Shown here in pieces: positions 4,379 to 5,590 of a stretch of DNA of 5,590 nucleotides (the first letter of the stretch is position 1; each line of letters starts with the position of its first letter). The translations under genes were made by a program, and so were the position numbers. Below the pieces are notes generated by a model that ran no database searches, was not told the DNA's origin, and saw only the letters and a list, made by a program, of their open reading frames with translations. Origin of the DNA: Bordetella parapertussis (GTDB lineage: Bacteria; Pseudomonadota; Gammaproteobacteria; Burkholderiales; SG8-41); contig CAMBSS010000241.1 of assembly GCA_945870465.1 (NCBI GenBank), forward strand, positions 1 through 5,590. The letters run 5' to 3'.

Positions 4379-5317
4379 TTACCCTATCCGCTCGTAGTCA
4401 AACCCGGCATCCACCCAGGCGTCGAGCCCGCCTTCAAGCGGGCGCACTCGCGTGAAGCCCTTGTCGATCAACATGCGGGCGACACGCGCCGCGCTGGCTT
4501 CGTTGGGTCATGTACAGTACACGATGATGTCGCGGTCGGGCGGCAATTGCGCGAGATGCGCATCGAGATTGCGGATGTCGACCGGAATGGACCCCGGCAC
4601 GCGGCGCGGATCTATCTCGCGCGCGGAGGCCGAGCGCACGTCCACGACCACGGGCGACTGGCCCTCTTCCATCATTTTATAGAGGTCTGCGACGGAAATG
4701 CGTGCCATGCGCAGCACCTTGAAAAAACGCCGGCGCTCGCGCCACTTGAAGGCGATAAACAGCGCCAGCGCAATGCCGAGGAGAACCAGCGCGTAAACGC
4801 CCATTTGCCCAAGCTGTTCCAGTGCCCAGTCGATCTGGCGATGGAACAACATGCCGGCGCCCGCGGCGGCACCGGACCACAGGGCCGCGCTGATCGCGCT
4901 ATACGCCAGGAAAGTGCCGGGCTTCACGCGCGTCGCGCCCGCGAGCGGCGGCGCCACCGTCGCGAAGCCAGGCACGAATTTCGCGAATATCAGCGATGGC
5001 GCGCCCCAGCGCGTAAACGTGGTTTCGGTCTGCCGCACGCATGAGTCAGGCGATATGGAAATACGGCACAGTAATTGCAGGACGCGCAGCCCGTAGATGC
5101 GTCCGGCCACGTACCAGATCAGATCGCCGAGCATTGACCCGATCACTGCAACGGCTATGATCATGTGCAAAGGGGGCCCGCCGCTTACCACCAGCGCGCC
5201 CGCCACCAGCAGCGTAGGCACTGCCGGCACTGGCGCGCCGGCCTGCACCAGAAACACGTTGGCGAACACCAGCAGGAGGCCGTACTGCACGAGCAGCGCG
5301 GTCAGTTGCTCCATCAT
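4379..5317 (-). CDS. DedA/VTT-rhodanese fusion with an in-frame TGA (possible selenoprotein)
   Basis: A 312-residue frame if the TGA at codon 270 is read through, 269 residues if it stops. Residues 1-190 are a DedA/VTT (SNARE-associated) inner-membrane domain: hydrophobic helices, GAPVPAVPTLLVAGAL (27-42), GDLIWYVAGRIYG (64-76) and FAKFVPGFATVAPPLAGA (111-128), the last with lysine where many DedA proteins have arginine. A basic linker KWRERRRFFK (191-200) leads to a cytosolic rhodanese domain (about 205-305): VVVDVRSASAREID, VPGSIPVDI, IIVYCT, then U/stop, PNEASAARVARML, RVRPLEGGLDAW. C268 aligns with the catalytic cysteine of GlpE-type sulfurtransferases, and codon 270 is where relatives, as I recall, have a second cysteine (Y-C-x-C-P-N-E). 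The last 42 codons carry no other defect and keep GC-rich third positions. ATG at 5315-5317 follows a GGGGG ribosome site. Rival view: a recent nonsense mutation, or a base-call error, leaving a truncated sulfurtransferase. Confidence 0.85.
4475..4492 (-). promoter_or_regulatory. SECIS-like hairpin downstream of the in-frame TGA
   Basis: On the minus strand GCGGCG (4487-4492) pairs with CGCCCGC (4475-4481) with one bulged C (4477), closing on the five-base loop CGTGT (4482-4486). The loop starts 21 bases after the TGA and has G as its second base. This meets the published bacterial SECIS outline: a small loop with a G among its first two bases, 16-37 bases after the UGA. The DNA is GC-rich, so chance pairing is a real alternative, and the bulged U of the E. 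coli fdhF element is absent. Confidence 0.35.
4508..4510 (-). other. In-frame TGA at a cysteine position (candidate selenocysteine codon)
   Basis: Codon 270 of the DedA-rhodanese frame is TGA, preceded by tyrosine, cysteine and threonine codons and followed by proline, asparagine and glutamate. TGC or TGT to TGA is one substitution, and TGAC is both a leaky stop context and the context of the fdhF selenocysteine codon in E. coli. A C-T-U motif next to the catalytic cysteine would be chemically sensible for a redox or sulfur-transfer enzyme. Recoding is inferred; the TGA and the intact frame after it are seen directly. Confidence 0.45.
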
Positions 5318-5367
5318 GGGCGTTTCCCCCTTTCGATCACCATCGTCAGTGCAATGTTACGCCGGCT

Positions 5368-5590
5368 TTAATCCTTGATCGATTCGACCTGGATGCGCAG
5401 CGTGACCTCATCGCCCAGCGCCGGCACGTAAGTCTTCATGCCGAACTCGGAGCGCTTGAGCATACCCGTTACCTCCGCGCCGCAATCTTCCTTCTTCAGC
5501 ATCGGATGCGGCGCGCATTTGACCTTGGTAATTGTCAGCGTCAGCGGCTTGGTCACGCCGAGCAAAGTCAGTTCGCCTTCGGCGCTGGCC
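5368..5590 (-). CDS. YceI-family protein, 5' end off the window
   Basis: The last 73-74 residues of a YceI-family protein (PF04264) are visible; the N-terminus, where a secretion signal is usual, lies beyond the right edge. Visible family marks are ASAEGELTLLGVTKPLTLT, KCAPHPMLKKEDCGAE, RSEFGMKTYVPALGDEVTLRI and a final VES. YceI proteins are periplasmic lipocalin-like barrels that bind isoprenoid lipids such as ubiquinone-type molecules. The two cysteines (in KCAPHP and EDCGAE) are typical of periplasmic members and could form a disulfide. The frame ends in TAA at 5368-5370, 50 bases before the DedA-rhodanese start, with no convincing promoter between them. It is therefore probably an upstream gene of the same operon; the operon promoter is not in this window. 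Confidence 0.9.
   Translation of the reverse strand, partial: ASAEGELTLLGVTKPLTLTITKVKCAPHPMLKKEDCGAEVTGMLKRSEFGMKTYVPALGDEVTLRIQVESIKD

Noticed and set aside
4547..5044. Plus-strand frame of 165 codons
   Set aside because: It is antisense to the DedA-rhodanese gene, and its translation has no family features.
5318..5367. Possible internal promoter between the YceI and DedA-rhodanese genes
   Set aside because: Only a TTGCAC-like hexamer is present with no matching -10 element in the 50-base gap.

Overview
The window looks like a chromosomal piece of a GC-rich proteobacterium, most likely betaproteobacterial. This rests on codon choice, protein style and a CCCCTCCCC/GGGGAGGGG intergenic hairpin; the taxon is an inference. 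Every gene I can support lies on the minus strand, so transcription runs from right to left.

Right part (5590 to about 2086) is a tight five-gene cluster. In transcription order it holds: the 3' part of a YceI-family periplasmic protein; a DedA/VTT membrane protein fused to a rhodanese domain; a small DoxX-family membrane protein; an NADPH-dependent FMN/quinone reductase; and a fold-type I PLP aminotransferase. Gaps are 50, 46, 2 and 15-18 bases. A strong hairpin follows the aminotransferase and probably closes the unit. The first four products suggest envelope redox or quinone/sulfur stress chemistry; the aminotransferase is a metabolic passenger.

The main find is in the DedA-rhodanese gene. 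Its frame is interrupted by one TGA at 4508-4510, exactly where family members (as I recall them) carry the second cysteine of a Y-C-x-C-P-N-E motif. The frame then continues with 42 faultless rhodanese residues to a TAA at 4379. A GC-rich hairpin with a small G-containing loop begins 17 bases after the TGA and its loop 21 bases after it, as a bacterial SECIS would. Either this is a selenocysteine-containing rhodanese or a very young nonsense mutation; the window alone cannot decide.

Left part (1 to about 2080) is accessory in character. It holds a Phd/YefM-type antitoxin running off the left edge, with a near-consensus promoter and an operator-like palindrome over its start site, and a complete Fic-family AMP-transferase with an N-terminal inhibitory motif and a C-terminal winged helix. 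The Fic gene is preceded by AT-rich DNA with four TACAC repeats. It is flanked by a 19-bp near-identical direct repeat (352-370 and 1807-1825) and by a cluster of short direct and inverted repeats (1731-1847), which suggests insertion or rearrangement. No rRNA, tRNA, CRISPR array or intact transposase gene was seen.
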